Shown here in pieces: positions 9,274-17,044 of a stretch of 64,000 nucleotides of DNA (position 1 is its first letter; each line of letters opens with the position of its first letter). The notes beneath the pieces are model-generated. The model searched no databases. It saw nothing but the letters and a program-made list of their open reading frames with translations, and had not been told where the DNA came from. The DNA comes from Plantimonas leprariae. GTDB lineage: Bacteria; Pseudomonadota; Alphaproteobacteria; Rhizobiales; Rhizobiaceae. The stretch is taken from contig NZ_VZDO01000002.1 of the NCBI RefSeq assembly GCF_008802405.1, forward strand, positions 186,001-250,000. Direction: 5' to 3'. The position numbers and the translations under genes were made by a program.

Positions 9274-10338
9274 ATGCGCGCACTCCAGCTCTTCGGCGAC
9301 CGCGATCTCCGGCAGGTCGACATCGCCGAGCCGCCGCCGCCTGGACCGGGCGAGGCACGACTGCGCATCGCCGTCGTCGCGCTGAACCATATCGACGTCT
9401 GGGGCTGGCGCGGCATGGCCTTCGCCAAGCGCAAGCTGCCGCTGACGATCGGCGCGGAAGCGTCCGGCGTAGTCGAGGCAATCGGACCGGGCGTCGCCAA
9501 CGTGCTGCCGGGCCAGCTCGTCTCGATCTACGGCGCGCGGACCTGCGGCCGCTGCCGCCCCTGCCGCGAGGGCCGCGACAATCTCTGCGAGCATGTCGGC
9601 GGCGTCCACGGCTTCCATCTTGACGGCTTCGCGCAGGAGGTCTCGAACGTGCCGGCGCGCCAGCTCGTGCCCGCCCCGCCCGGCTGCGACGCGGTCGGCG
9701 CGGCGCTCGCGCCGGTGACCTTCGGCACCGTCGAGCACATGCTCTTCGACAACGCGAAACTGGAGCCGGGCGAGACGATCCTCGTCCATGCTGGCGGCTC
9801 GGGCATCGGCACGGCCGCGATCCAGCTCGCCAAGCGACATGGCACGAACGTCATCACGACGGTTGGTTCCGACGAGAAGATCGAACCGGCGAAGTCGCTC
9901 GGCGCGGACCACGTGATCAACTACCGGACCGACCGTTTCGAGGGGGCGGTGCGCAAGTTGACGAAGAAGCGCGGCGTCGACGTGGTCTTCGAGCATGTCG
10001 GCGCGGAGACCTGGGCGGGCTCGATGCTCTGCCTGAAGCGCGGCGGCCGGCTGGTCACCTGCGGCTCGACCTCCGGTCCGTCGGCGCCGACGAACCTGAT
10101 GATGCTGTTCCAGCAGCAGTTGCGCCTCATCGGCTCCTTCGGCTGCCGGATGGAGAACATGGCCGACGCGATGCGCAAGATGGCCGAAGGGCTGGTTCGC
10201 CCCGTCGTCGATACGGAAGTCGGCTTCGGCGATATCGACGTCGCGCTCGACCGCATGGAAAGCCGCCGCGTGTTCGGCAAGATCGTGCTCGATCTGCGGG
10301 ATAAGCGCGAAGCCTCGGATTCCGTCCGGGCCGCATGA
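9274..10338 (+). CDS. Zinc-type alcohol dehydrogenase / quinone reductase-like (AdhXL)
   Basis: A 354-residue medium-chain dehydrogenase. The N-terminal GroES-like domain has LTIGAEASGVVEAIG and a structural zinc site (RTCGRCRPCREGRDNLCEHVG). The Rossmann domain has the NADP-binding HAGGSGIGTAAIQLAK. In the rhizobial acpXL-lpxXL cluster a gene of this type always sits between the ketosynthases and the acyltransferase; it is thought to act as the enoyl reductase or a redox step of chain synthesis. ATG at 9274 was chosen as the family start, though the frame is open further up. Its stop overlaps the next start by four bases. Confidence 0.9.
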   Translation: MRALQLFGDRDLRQVDIAEPPPPGPGEARLRIAVVALNHIDVWGWRGMAFAKRKLPLTIGAEASGVVEAIGPGVANVLPGQLVSIYGARTCGRCRPCREGRDNLCEHVGGVHGFHLDGFAQEVSNVPARQLVPAPPGCDAVGAALAPVTFGTVEHMLFDNAKLEPGETILVHAGGSGIGTAAIQLAKRHGTNVITTVGSDEKIEPAKSLGADHVINYRTDRFEGAVRKLTKKRGVDVVFEHVGAETWAGSMLCLKRGGRLVTCGSTSGPSAPTNLMMLFQQQLRLIGSFGCRMENMADAMRKMAEGLVRPVVDTEVGFGDIDVALDRMESRRVFGKIVLDLRDKREASDSVRAA

Positions 10339-11246
10339 ACCCGGCCGCCGCGAGAGCCTGGAAGGCGTGGCGCAAGTCACGCGATTTCGCCATCGCCGCC
10401 ACCGTCGCGGGCGCCGTGGCGGTGCTACGGCTGCTTCCAGTTCGTGTCGCCCTCGAAGGCGCGGATCGCTTGGGCCGGCTGATCGGCCCGCGCACGCCGT
10501 TCCATGCGACCGCGCTGAAGCACCTGCGACGCTCCTTCCCGGACCGGAGCGAGGTGTGGATCGAGGCGACGGCGCGCGCGCATTGGGGACAGCTTGCGCG
10601 CCTCGGCGCCGAATACGTCTTCCTCGACGAGCTCTTCGATTTCGACCCGGCCAACCCGTCCGCAGGGCGGGTCGAGGTCGAAGGCGTCGAGATTTTCGAG
10701 GAACTGCGCGACCGCAAGGGTCCGTTCGTCTTCTTCACCGGTCATCTCGGCCCATTCGAGCTTCTGCCCGTCGCCGCCGCGACCTTCGACCTGCAGGTGA
10801 CCGCTCTCTTCCAGCCGCCGCCGAACCGCTACCTTGCCAAGCGCCTGCTTGCGGCCCGGCGTACGCGCGGCGGCCATCTGGTGCCCTCCAAGGCGGGCGC
10901 GGCCTGGGCGCTGATGGAGCGCTTGCAGCAAGGCGGCTCGGTCGGCATCCTCGTCGACCAGAAGTTCAAGCGCGGCGTGCAGACCACCTTCTTCGGCAGG
11001 AAATGCTGGACGAATCCGCTCGTGCCGAAGCTCGCCCGGCAGTTCGGCTGCGAGGTCTATCCGGCACGTTCCATCCGCCTGCCGGACGGGCGCTACCGCC
11101 TAGAGCTGAAGCCGCGGCTCGACCTGCCGCGGGACGCCGGCGGCGAGATCGACGTCGCGGCGAGCTGTCAGGTCCTCAACGATATGGTCGAGGCCTGGGT
11201 GCGCGAGCAGCCGGAGCAATGGACGTGGTTCTACCGCCGCTGGTGA
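10335..11246 (+). CDS. lpxXL: Lipid A very-long-chain fatty acid acyltransferase LpxXL
   Basis: Inner-membrane acyltransferase of the LpxL/HtrB (LABLAT) family that moves the long hydroxylated chain from AcpXL to lipid A. The 303-residue protein has an N-terminal hydrophobic anchor (about residues 20-38), the catalytic HX4E motif as TGHLGPFEL, and the downstream VGILVDQKFKRGV and FFGR motifs of the family. It ends with WTWFYRRW, near the usual C-terminal WxWxxxRW signature. It is the last gene of the acpXL operon and its start overlaps the dehydrogenase stop. The operon context separates it from a housekeeping LpxL. Confidence 0.92.
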   Translation: MNPAAARAWKAWRKSRDFAIAATVAGAVAVLRLLPVRVALEGADRLGRLIGPRTPFHATALKHLRRSFPDRSEVWIEATARAHWGQLARLGAEYVFLDELFDFDPANPSAGRVEVEGVEIFEELRDRKGPFVFFTGHLGPFELLPVAAATFDLQVTALFQPPPNRYLAKRLLAARRTRGGHLVPSKAGAAWALMERLQQGGSVGILVDQKFKRGVQTTFFGRKCWTNPLVPKLARQFGCEVYPARSIRLPDGRYRLELKPRLDLPRDAGGEIDVAASCQVLNDMVEAWVREQPEQWTWFYRRW

Positions 11247-11272
11247 CGCGGCGGCAGGATGGCGCGCACGAA

Positions 11273-11701
11273 TCAGCGCGTGATGACGATCGCGGTGTTG
11301 CCCGGTCCGACATCCCGCACCATCGCGTAGAGCGCCGCAGCATCGCTCGGATGCAGGCGGACGCAGCCGTGCGAAGCGGGGCGCCCGAGACTGCGGACGG
11401 CGCCCGTGCCGTGGATCGCGTAACCGCCGCGGAAGAAGATCGAGTGCGGCATCGGCGAGTTGTCGTACTTTCGCGAGTACCACATGCGGCTCAACCGTGT
11501 CGGGCGATAGCGTCCCATCGGGGTGACAAAGCCCTTCCGCGCGGTGGACACCGGCCATTCCTCGATGATCTCGCCGTTGTAGGAGACCGTCATCATCTGG
11601 CTGGAAATGTTGACCCTCGCAACGAGGCGCGGCCCGGCCTCGGCTTCCCCAACGACGAGCAGGCACAAGACTGTCGCCAGCGCCGCGATTATTTGCCGCA
11701 T
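11273..11701 (-). CDS. L,D-transpeptidase (YkuD family), secreted
   Basis: A 142-residue protein with a signal peptide (residues 1-22, ending GEAEA) and one YkuD domain. The catalytic signature is complete: the YAIHGTG histidine and the SHGCVRLHPSDAAALY Cys-His pair near residues 108-125. Such enzymes make 3-3 cross-links in peptidoglycan or attach outer-membrane proteins to it. The gene is convergent with lpxXL, 26 bases away, and is transcribed alone. Confidence 0.93.
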   Translation of the reverse strand: MRQIIAALATVLCLLVVGEAEAGPRLVARVNISSQMMTVSYNGEIIEEWPVSTARKGFVTPMGRYRPTRLSRMWYSRKYDNSPMPHSIFFRGGYAIHGTGAVRSLGRPASHGCVRLHPSDAAALYAMVRDVGPGNTAIVITR

Positions 11702-11927
11702 GACTTCATACTCCAGCGGATGTCGATACTTTTTCCGACGATGACCTTAGATCGCGATCGCTGGCAAGACGTCGCAGAGCTGTCCGATCGCTTTTCAACG
11801 AGTTGTGCTAGCTCGTGTGCGAAAGGTCTGACGACTTCCGCTGCCTGTCGCCATCGGTGAGCGCGAATAGGTAAGATGTTTACGGAATTGGCTTAGAACT
11901 CCGCAGAACGGGGGTTCGAAATCGGCG

Positions 11928-13925
11928 ATGCGGCAGCTTCTCGAGCGATACTGGGCGACGGTGGCGGGTTTCTCCGTGATCGCCGGCTGCGTCGTGCTCG
12001 GCGTCGGCTACATCGGCAACACCACCGTCCACGACATTCTTGCGACATCGATGGAGAAGCGCGGCCAGCGATTCGCCGATGTCCTGAGCGATCTTCCCCG
12101 GGCCGCCGACGCGTTGTTGACGGGTCTGTCGCGCGATCCGGACCAGGAAACCGACATCCGCCGCGCCGCCTCGCTGGCCGGCATAGACAGCTTTGCTGTC
12201 TTCGCCGCGGACGGGCGCGAGACGTTCCGCTCGCGCTCGGACCAGTACGAATGGCTGCTGCGGGACCGGCCCGGCGGCGTCACCTCCGGCAGCCGCCTCG
12301 CGGCCTCCGTGGTCGGACGCGAAGGCGACTTCCGCATCGTCGGCTCGGATCGGAACGGCAAGTCGTCGGTGCTCGTGACGCTGGATCGCGCTGGGAAGCG
12401 CATCGGCTTCGTGTCGATCTGGGCCGATCCGGCCTTCGAGCGCCGGGGCTTCGCCGTCACGCTCGCGGCGGCTTCGTTGAAGGTCCTGGGCCTGCTGCTG
12501 ACGGCGGCCGGAGTGCCGCTCCTCGTCTATGTCCGTCGCAAGAACAAAATCGCGGAAGCGGCCGAGCGGATCGACTTCCTCGCCAACCGCGATCCGCTGA
12601 CGCGACTGCTGAACCGGCGCCGGATGCAGGAGGAGGTCGACCGGGCCGTCACCACGGCGCGTGCGACCCGGGCAGAGTTCCTCTACTGCTGCATCGATAT
12701 CGACGGCCTGTCGGAGATTAACGACACGCTTGGACAGGCGCATGGCGACGAACTGCTGAAGGTCGTCGCGAACCGTCTCGCCTCGGCCATCGATTCGAAC
12801 GACCTCCTCGCGCGGATCGCGGCGGACGACTTCGCGCTGCTGGTCCGGCGCGCCGGCAAGCCGGAAGACCTTGCCGCGCTGGCGCAGAAGCTGCGCGCCT
12901 CCGTGGCGGAGCCGATCGAACTCAAGGGCAAGACCGTTCGTCCGCAGATATCGATCGGCGTTTCCCGCATGCCGCGCGACGGCCGCACGCAGAACGATCT
13001 CGTCAAGCACGCGCAGCTCGCCCTTTCGCATCACAAGGCTTCGCGGATGGGCGACTTCGTCGAGTTCGAATCGTCCATGGACGCCGAATCGGATCGCCGG
13101 CGGCTGATCGAGACGCTGGTTCGGAACGCCGTGGAGAACGACGGTTTCGAACTCGCCTACCAGCCGCTGGTCAGCGGCGACGGCAACGCGCTGATCGGTT
13201 TCGAGGCCCTGCTGCGGCTGCGCGACGAGGAGCACCGCTACGTTTCGCCCTCGGTCTTCGTGCCGGTCGCGGAAGCGCGGGGCTACATCAAGGACATCGG
13301 CACCTGGGTGATCCGCGAGGCGGCGCGGCAGGTGGCGCAATGGCCGGAGCACGTCACGGTCTCGGTGAACCTTTCGGCCGTGCAGTTCCGGGACGGCGAT
13401 CTCGTCGACATCGTCGCGGACGCGCTCGCCAGCGCCGGCATCGCCGGCCATCGGCTGGAAGTCGAGGTGGTCGAATCGCTGATCCTCGAGCGCACCGACA
13501 GCGTCCTCTCGCAGCTTCGCGAGCTGAAGGCGCTCGGCGTGTCGATCGCGATGGACGATTTCGGCACCGGCTACTCGTCGCTCGGTTACCTCTGGAAGTT
13601 CCCGTTCGACAAGTTGAAGATCGACCGTTCGTTCATGGTTGCGCTCGACGAGGGCGAGGCGAACGTCCCGGAGATCCTCGGCACGATCATCTCGATGGCG
13701 CATCTCATGCGGATGCGCGTCACGACGGAAGGAGTCGAGACCGAGGCGCAGGCCGAGCTGCTTCAGGCGCTCGGCTGCGACATCCTGCAGGGCTATCGCT
13801 TCGGCAAGCCGATGCGGCCGACCGAGGTCGCCGCCGACGTGCTGACGCGGTTCGCCGATCGCAGGGTCCGGCCGCTGCCGGAACCGGAGCCGGTCGCCCG
13901 CGAGGACGAAGCCTCCGTCGCCTGA
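11928..13925 (+). CDS. GGDEF/EAL protein: degenerate cyclase, intact c-di-GMP phosphodiesterase
   Basis: A 665-residue membrane protein. Two hydrophobic segments (about 10-32 and 178-200) bracket a periplasmic sensor region. The GGDEF domain (about 222-385) has lost its active site: the signature is AADDF. The EAL domain (about 395-640) keeps its metal and catalytic residues: FEALLRL, NLSAVQF, VEVVESL, MDDFGTGYSSL, KIDRSF, TEGVE and LQGYRFGKP. It therefore most likely hydrolyses cyclic di-GMP, with the GGDEF part possibly acting as GTP sensor or dimerisation unit. ATG at 11928; a stem-loop terminator follows 51 bases after the stop. Confidence 0.94.
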   Translation: MRQLLERYWATVAGFSVIAGCVVLGVGYIGNTTVHDILATSMEKRGQRFADVLSDLPRAADALLTGLSRDPDQETDIRRAASLAGIDSFAVFAADGRETFRSRSDQYEWLLRDRPGGVTSGSRLAASVVGREGDFRIVGSDRNGKSSVLVTLDRAGKRIGFVSIWADPAFERRGFAVTLAAASLKVLGLLLTAAGVPLLVYVRRKNKIAEAAERIDFLANRDPLTRLLNRRRMQEEVDRAVTTARATRAEFLYCCIDIDGLSEINDTLGQAHGDELLKVVANRLASAIDSNDLLARIAADDFALLVRRAGKPEDLAALAQKLRASVAEPIELKGKTVRPQISIGVSRMPRDGRTQNDLVKHAQLALSHHKASRMGDFVEFESSMDAESDRRRLIETLVRNAVENDGFELAYQPLVSGDGNALIGFEALLRLRDEEHRYVSPSVFVPVAEARGYIKDIGTWVIREAARQVAQWPEHVTVSVNLSAVQFRDGDLVDIVADALASAGIAGHRLEVEVVESLILERTDSVLSQLRELKALGVSIAMDDFGTGYSSLGYLWKFPFDKLKIDRSFMVALDEGEANVPEILGTIISMAHLMRMRVTTEGVETEAQAELLQALGCDILQGYRFGKPMRPTEVAADVLTRFADRRVRPLPEPEPVAREDEASVA

Positions 13926-13976
13926 CGCCGGGGCTGCCGCCCGCAGGCGAACCGGAAGCCGGTTTCGAAAACTCGA

Positions 13977-14009
13977 AAGCCGCGCCTTTCGGAAGAAAGG
14001 TCGCGGCTT
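13977..14009 (+). terminator. Stem-loop terminator after the GGDEF/EAL gene
   Basis: Arms 13977-13990 and 13995-14009 (AAGCCGCGCCTTTC against GAAAGGTCGCGGCTT, one bulged T) close a GGAA loop, a long stable hairpin. There is no clear U-run after it, so it may be Rho-assisted or only mark the mRNA end. The 227 bases from here to 14236 show no convincing gene. Confidence 0.55.
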
Positions 14010-14236
14010 CGCCGTTGCGAGCTACGGATACGTTCCGTCGGACGACGAGGTATCCGGTACGCGAGACCTGATCCGGAAAACGACCCTCGTCGTCTGACAA
14101 GCGATATTAGAAGCGGACGGATTACCGCCGCGCTAATGCCGCGTCACGACAAGCTGATTTCTGCGGCGAACGATGCTCGCAGACGGACGCGGCTCCGCCG
14201 CGGCGCGCTCGCAACCAGTCTCGGATGATCGATGCT

Positions 14237-14458
14237 TCAGGCGAAGCGGCGCGCGGAACGGCTGCCGTCGTCGTTGAGGTTTCCGGCCTTCGGCACGTTG
14301 CGGACGATCTTGTCCGGGCGCGAGGTCTTCGTGATCATCGCATCGATGCGGGCACGGTCGATGCCCATGCCGCTCAGCATGGCGACCAAAGCCGCAACGG
14401 TCTCCTCGTCGCTGCGCGACGCCGGAACGCTGGGCGTATGATTGGAGTAACTGGACAC
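14237..14458 (-). CDS. Hypothetical small protein
   Basis: A possible 73-residue protein read from a GTG at 14458. It has a helical centre (SDEETVAALVAMLSGMGID) and a basic, polar C-terminus ending SARRFA. It matches no family I recognise. The frame extends up to 14566, but that would run through the entericidin terminator, so a start inside the 14458-14502 interval is more likely (a GTG at 14502 is an alternative). Codon composition is similar to neighbours. It could also be non-coding. Confidence 0.4.
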   Translation of the reverse strand: MSSYSNHTPSVPASRSDEETVAALVAMLSGMGIDRARIDAMITKTSRPDKIVRNVPKAGNLNDDGSRSARRFA

Positions 14459-14525
14459 GCGGGCCTCGCAAACCTTGCGATTCGCAGTCTCGGCAATCAC
14501 GGCTAAAAGGTCGTTAACGACCGCC

Positions 14526-14556
14526 AAAAAGACGAAAGCCGGCGAGGCCGGCTTTC
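14526..14556 (-). terminator. Intrinsic terminator of the entericidin gene
   Basis: A perfect 10-base stem (14534-14543 with 14547-14556, GAAAGCCGGC / GCCGGCTTTC) with a three-base loop is followed, on the minus strand, by a short U-rich stretch (complement of AAAAA at 14526-14530). It lies 31 bases past the entericidin stop codon. Confidence 0.75.
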
Positions 14557-14587
14557 CTTCCTGCAAACAGTTCGGGTGGCGCCGTGA

Positions 14588-14737
14588 TCAGCGGCGCGCC
14601 ACGTCGTTCACCGCGCCCTTCGTGCCGGTGACGGTGTTGCCGATGTCCCGACCCGCACCGCGGATCGTGTTCGCGCAAGCCGAAAGCGAGAGAACGGCGG
14701 CGAGAGCGAGGGAAACTGCGGCGATACGCGAGGACAT
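14588..14737 (-). CDS. Entericidin A/B family lipoprotein
   Basis: A 49-residue small lipoprotein. Residues 1-20 form a lipoprotein signal ending in the lipobox SLSAC, cut before Cys21. The mature part ANTIRGAGRDIGNTVTGTKG is the entericidin pattern of Gly-rich amphipathic repeats. Entericidins are outer-membrane peptides linked to cell lysis and stress, and the alphaproteobacterial ones are usually solitary and highly expressed. It has its own terminator downstream. A second entericidin partner gene was not seen nearby. Confidence 0.88.
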   Translation of the reverse strand: MSSRIAAVSLALAAVLSLSACANTIRGAGRDIGNTVTGTKGAVNDVARR

Positions 14738-14961
14738 GCGGAAACTCCGGTCGTTCGTTCTGGCGACAAAACGGCGCAACTGAGACAACGTTCCAGCCAG
14801 CTCCGCCCCGTTCGCGCGATTTTTCGAGGCGCCGAAACCCGCATTCCCGACGCTTCGAGACCGTTCTCTCGAACGATTCCGGATTGTCGCGGTAAGTTCT
14901 TGATTGTGGTGGTTGAACGCGGCAATCTCGGTAGGCGGACATTGACACACGGCTGAGGGCC

Positions 14962-15993
14962 ATGCTGCACGATCCATCCCGCCAGCCTGTCCAGAAGCGC
15001 GAGCTGAAGCGCACGATCGTCTTCCTGCTGACTCCCAACTTCTCGATGATCGCGTTCGCGACCGCCATCGAGCCGCTGCGCATCGCGAACCGCATGCTCG
15101 GCTACGAAGCCTATCGCTGGCGTCTCGTCTCGCCGGACGGCAACGGCGTGAAGGCATCCAACGGCTGCGAGATCGCGGTGGGCGGCTCGGTGGACAGCGA
15201 GCGCCGCGCGCTGCTCGGCGAGAGCCGGCCGTCGATGGTCTTCGTGTGCTCCGGCATCTACGTCGAGGAATTCAACGACCGGACGAGCTTCTCCTACCTG
15301 CGAGAGGCGCACCAGCGCGGCATCAGCGTTGGCGGACTTTGCACGGGTGCCTGGGTCTTGGCCCGCGCCGGCCTCCTGGCGGACCGCCGCTGCGCGATCC
15401 ACTGGGAGAACCTTCCGGGCTTTTCGGAAGCGTTCCCGCGCGCCGACGTGCGGGCGGACCTCTACGAGGTCGACCACAACATCTTCACCTGCGCCGGAGG
15501 CACCGCCTCGCTCGACATGATGCTGGCGCTGATCGGCGACGACGTCGGCGAGGAGATCGTCAACCGCGTCTGCGAGCAGGCACTGATGGACCGGGTGCGC
15601 TCGTCCGGCGACCGGCAGCGCTTGCCGCTCAGGGCGCGCCTCGGCGTGCAGCATGCGAAGGTGCTGGCGATCATCGAGATCATGGAGGCCAATCTGCACG
15701 AGCCGCTGTCGCTCGTCGAAATCTCGAAGAACGTCTCGCTGTCCCGGCGACAGGTCGAGCGGCTGTTCGACAAGGAGATGGGACGCTCGCCCGCGCGCTA
15801 TTACCTCGAAATCCGCCTCGACCGCGCTCGCCAGCTCCTTTTGCAGTCGTCGCTGCCGATCATCGAGATCGCGGTGGCGGCCGGCTTCGTGTCGGCGTCG
15901 CATTTCTCCAAGTGTTATCGCGAACTCTATGGTCGCTCGCCGCAGCAGGAACGTGCCTTACGGCTGGCGGCGACGGCCGCCAACGCCGCCTGA
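14962..15993 (+). CDS. GlxA-family AraC-type transcriptional regulator
   Basis: A 343-residue regulator. The N-terminal half (about residues 15-185) is a DJ-1/PfpI class I glutamine amidotransferase-like domain with the nucleophile-elbow region SVGGLCTGAWVLARAGLL. The C-terminal half is an AraC DNA-binding domain with two helix-turn-helix units, ending in the signature IIEIAVAAGFVSASHFSKCYRELYG. The architecture is that of GlxA/CdhR/GbdR regulators, several of which respond to quaternary amines or amino-acid derivatives; the ligand is unknown here. A TTGACA-like box (14946) lies too close to the start to be a simple -35 element. The gene is convergent with the DUF1194 gene (10-base gap). Confidence 0.92.
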   Translation: MLHDPSRQPVQKRELKRTIVFLLTPNFSMIAFATAIEPLRIANRMLGYEAYRWRLVSPDGNGVKASNGCEIAVGGSVDSERRALLGESRPSMVFVCSGIYVEEFNDRTSFSYLREAHQRGISVGGLCTGAWVLARAGLLADRRCAIHWENLPGFSEAFPRADVRADLYEVDHNIFTCAGGTASLDMMLALIGDDVGEEIVNRVCEQALMDRVRSSGDRQRLPLRARLGVQHAKVLAIIEIMEANLHEPLSLVEISKNVSLSRRQVERLFDKEMGRSPARYYLEIRLDRARQLLLQSSLPIIEIAVAAGFVSASHFSKCYRELYGRSPQQERALRLAATAANAA

Positions 15994-16003
15994 AGGCCTG
16001 CTA

Positions 16004-16879
16004 TCAGCGGTTCCACATGTTCTCGCGCTGGTTCCACTGGTTCTCGCCGACCATGCAATCCGCGCTGCCGGCCGCCACCGGCACGACGAGACCGGCGGTC
16101 GCGTCCCGGGACGGCCAGTCGCCGGCAAGCTCCAGCACGAGCTTGCGCCGGATCGCTTCGGGGAACTGCGGCCAGTCGTTGACGGGGATCATGAAGGCGC
16201 CCGGCCCACCGATGACGCAGTCCGAATAGTACCGATCGAGGTTCGGGATCGAGCCCCAGTTGGCGTAGCCGCCGTCCGACAGGTTCGACGTCATCAGCGG
16301 CAGGCCGTTGATGGTGATGCCCTTGGCGATCGCCTCGGCGCGGGCTTCAAGCACCGGGCGCCCCTGATTGTTCGGGCCGTCGCCCGACACGTCGATGACG
16401 CGGCGCAGCCCGACGAAGCCGTTGTCGGCGAACATCGGCGCGGCGAAATCGAGCGCGCCGGATATCGACGTCCGCCGTTCGCGGTCGGGCTCCTCGACCG
16501 ACAGTCGGTAGGCGAAGGCGTCGGCCGTCGCCTTGGAGTCGATCAGCGTCCAGGGAACGACGACGTTCTGCGTGAAGCTGCCGGCCCACTCGACGAAGGT
16601 CACCGCGACCTTGCCGTAGTTGCCGCGCGCGATCGCCTCCTGCACCTCGGGGTTGCGGAAGGCGGCGACGTAGCCATTGCGCTGGATCTCCTGCTCGCCG
16701 CGATCCATCGACCAGGAGACGTCGACCGCGAGCACGAGCTCGACATCCACCGGCTCGCCGGTTTCGCGAGGGCCGCCCTGCTCGGCACCGAACTTGCCGA
16801 GCCCGCGCGGCGCCTGCTGCGCGCCGGCTCCCGAGACGAGCCCGAGGAACAGCAGCACAGCGATACTCGTCCGCATCAT
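16004..16879 (-). CDS. DUF1194 secreted protein with von Willebrand A fold
   Basis: A 291-residue secreted protein. The signal peptide covers residues 1-20 (ending GAGAQ). The vWA-like domain begins VDVELVLAVDVSWSMDRGEQ, with the metal-ion site DxSxS altered to DVSWS and a second motif VIDVSGDGPNNQGRP. This is the DUF1194 pattern found widely in Rhizobiales. Its role is unknown; vWA domains bind metal and mediate protein contacts. ATG at 16879 gives the signal peptide; ATG at 16897 is an alternative. It is divergent from the GT-C gene. Confidence 0.9.
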   Translation of the reverse strand: MMRTSIAVLLFLGLVSGAGAQQAPRGLGKFGAEQGGPRETGEPVDVELVLAVDVSWSMDRGEQEIQRNGYVAAFRNPEVQEAIARGNYGKVAVTFVEWAGSFTQNVVVPWTLIDSKATADAFAYRLSVEEPDRERRTSISGALDFAAPMFADNGFVGLRRVIDVSGDGPNNQGRPVLEARAEAIAKGITINGLPLMTSNLSDGGYANWGSIPNLDRYYSDCVIGGPGAFMIPVNDWPQFPEAIRRKLVLELAGDWPSRDATAGLVVPVAAGSADCMVGENQWNQRENMWNR

Positions 16880-16990
16880 CGGCTCGGCTCTCAGCATTCG
16901 AAACGAAAGCGTCGGACCGCAGCGGCGATGCGGCAACTCACTTTGGCGTGACGGCCGGCAGGCAGGCGCCATGCCGTATGGTCAAGCCTT

Positions 16991-17013
16991 CCTTAACGCC
17001 GGAGCGGTTAAGG
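16991..17013. promoter_or_regulatory. Inverted repeat in the DUF1194 / GT-C divergent promoter region
   Basis: Arms CCTTAAC (16991-16997) and GTTAAGG (17007-17013) are perfect inverted copies nine bases apart, 32 bases before the GT-C start codon. TTAA half-sites recall CtrA or GntR-type operators, but the spacing does not match the CtrA consensus (TTAA-N7-TTAA). A regulator site is a guess from symmetry and position. Confidence 0.4.
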
Positions 17014-17044
17014 TCGCCGCATATTTCCGCATCGGACTCAGGTC

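Noticed and set aside
16895-16897. Upstream ATG for the DUF1194 gene
   Set aside because: It would place six polar residues in front of the signal peptide; ATG 16879 gives a normal signal.
16991-17013. CtrA binding site
   Set aside because: TTAA half-sites are 11 bases apart instead of 7, so it is listed only as a palindrome.
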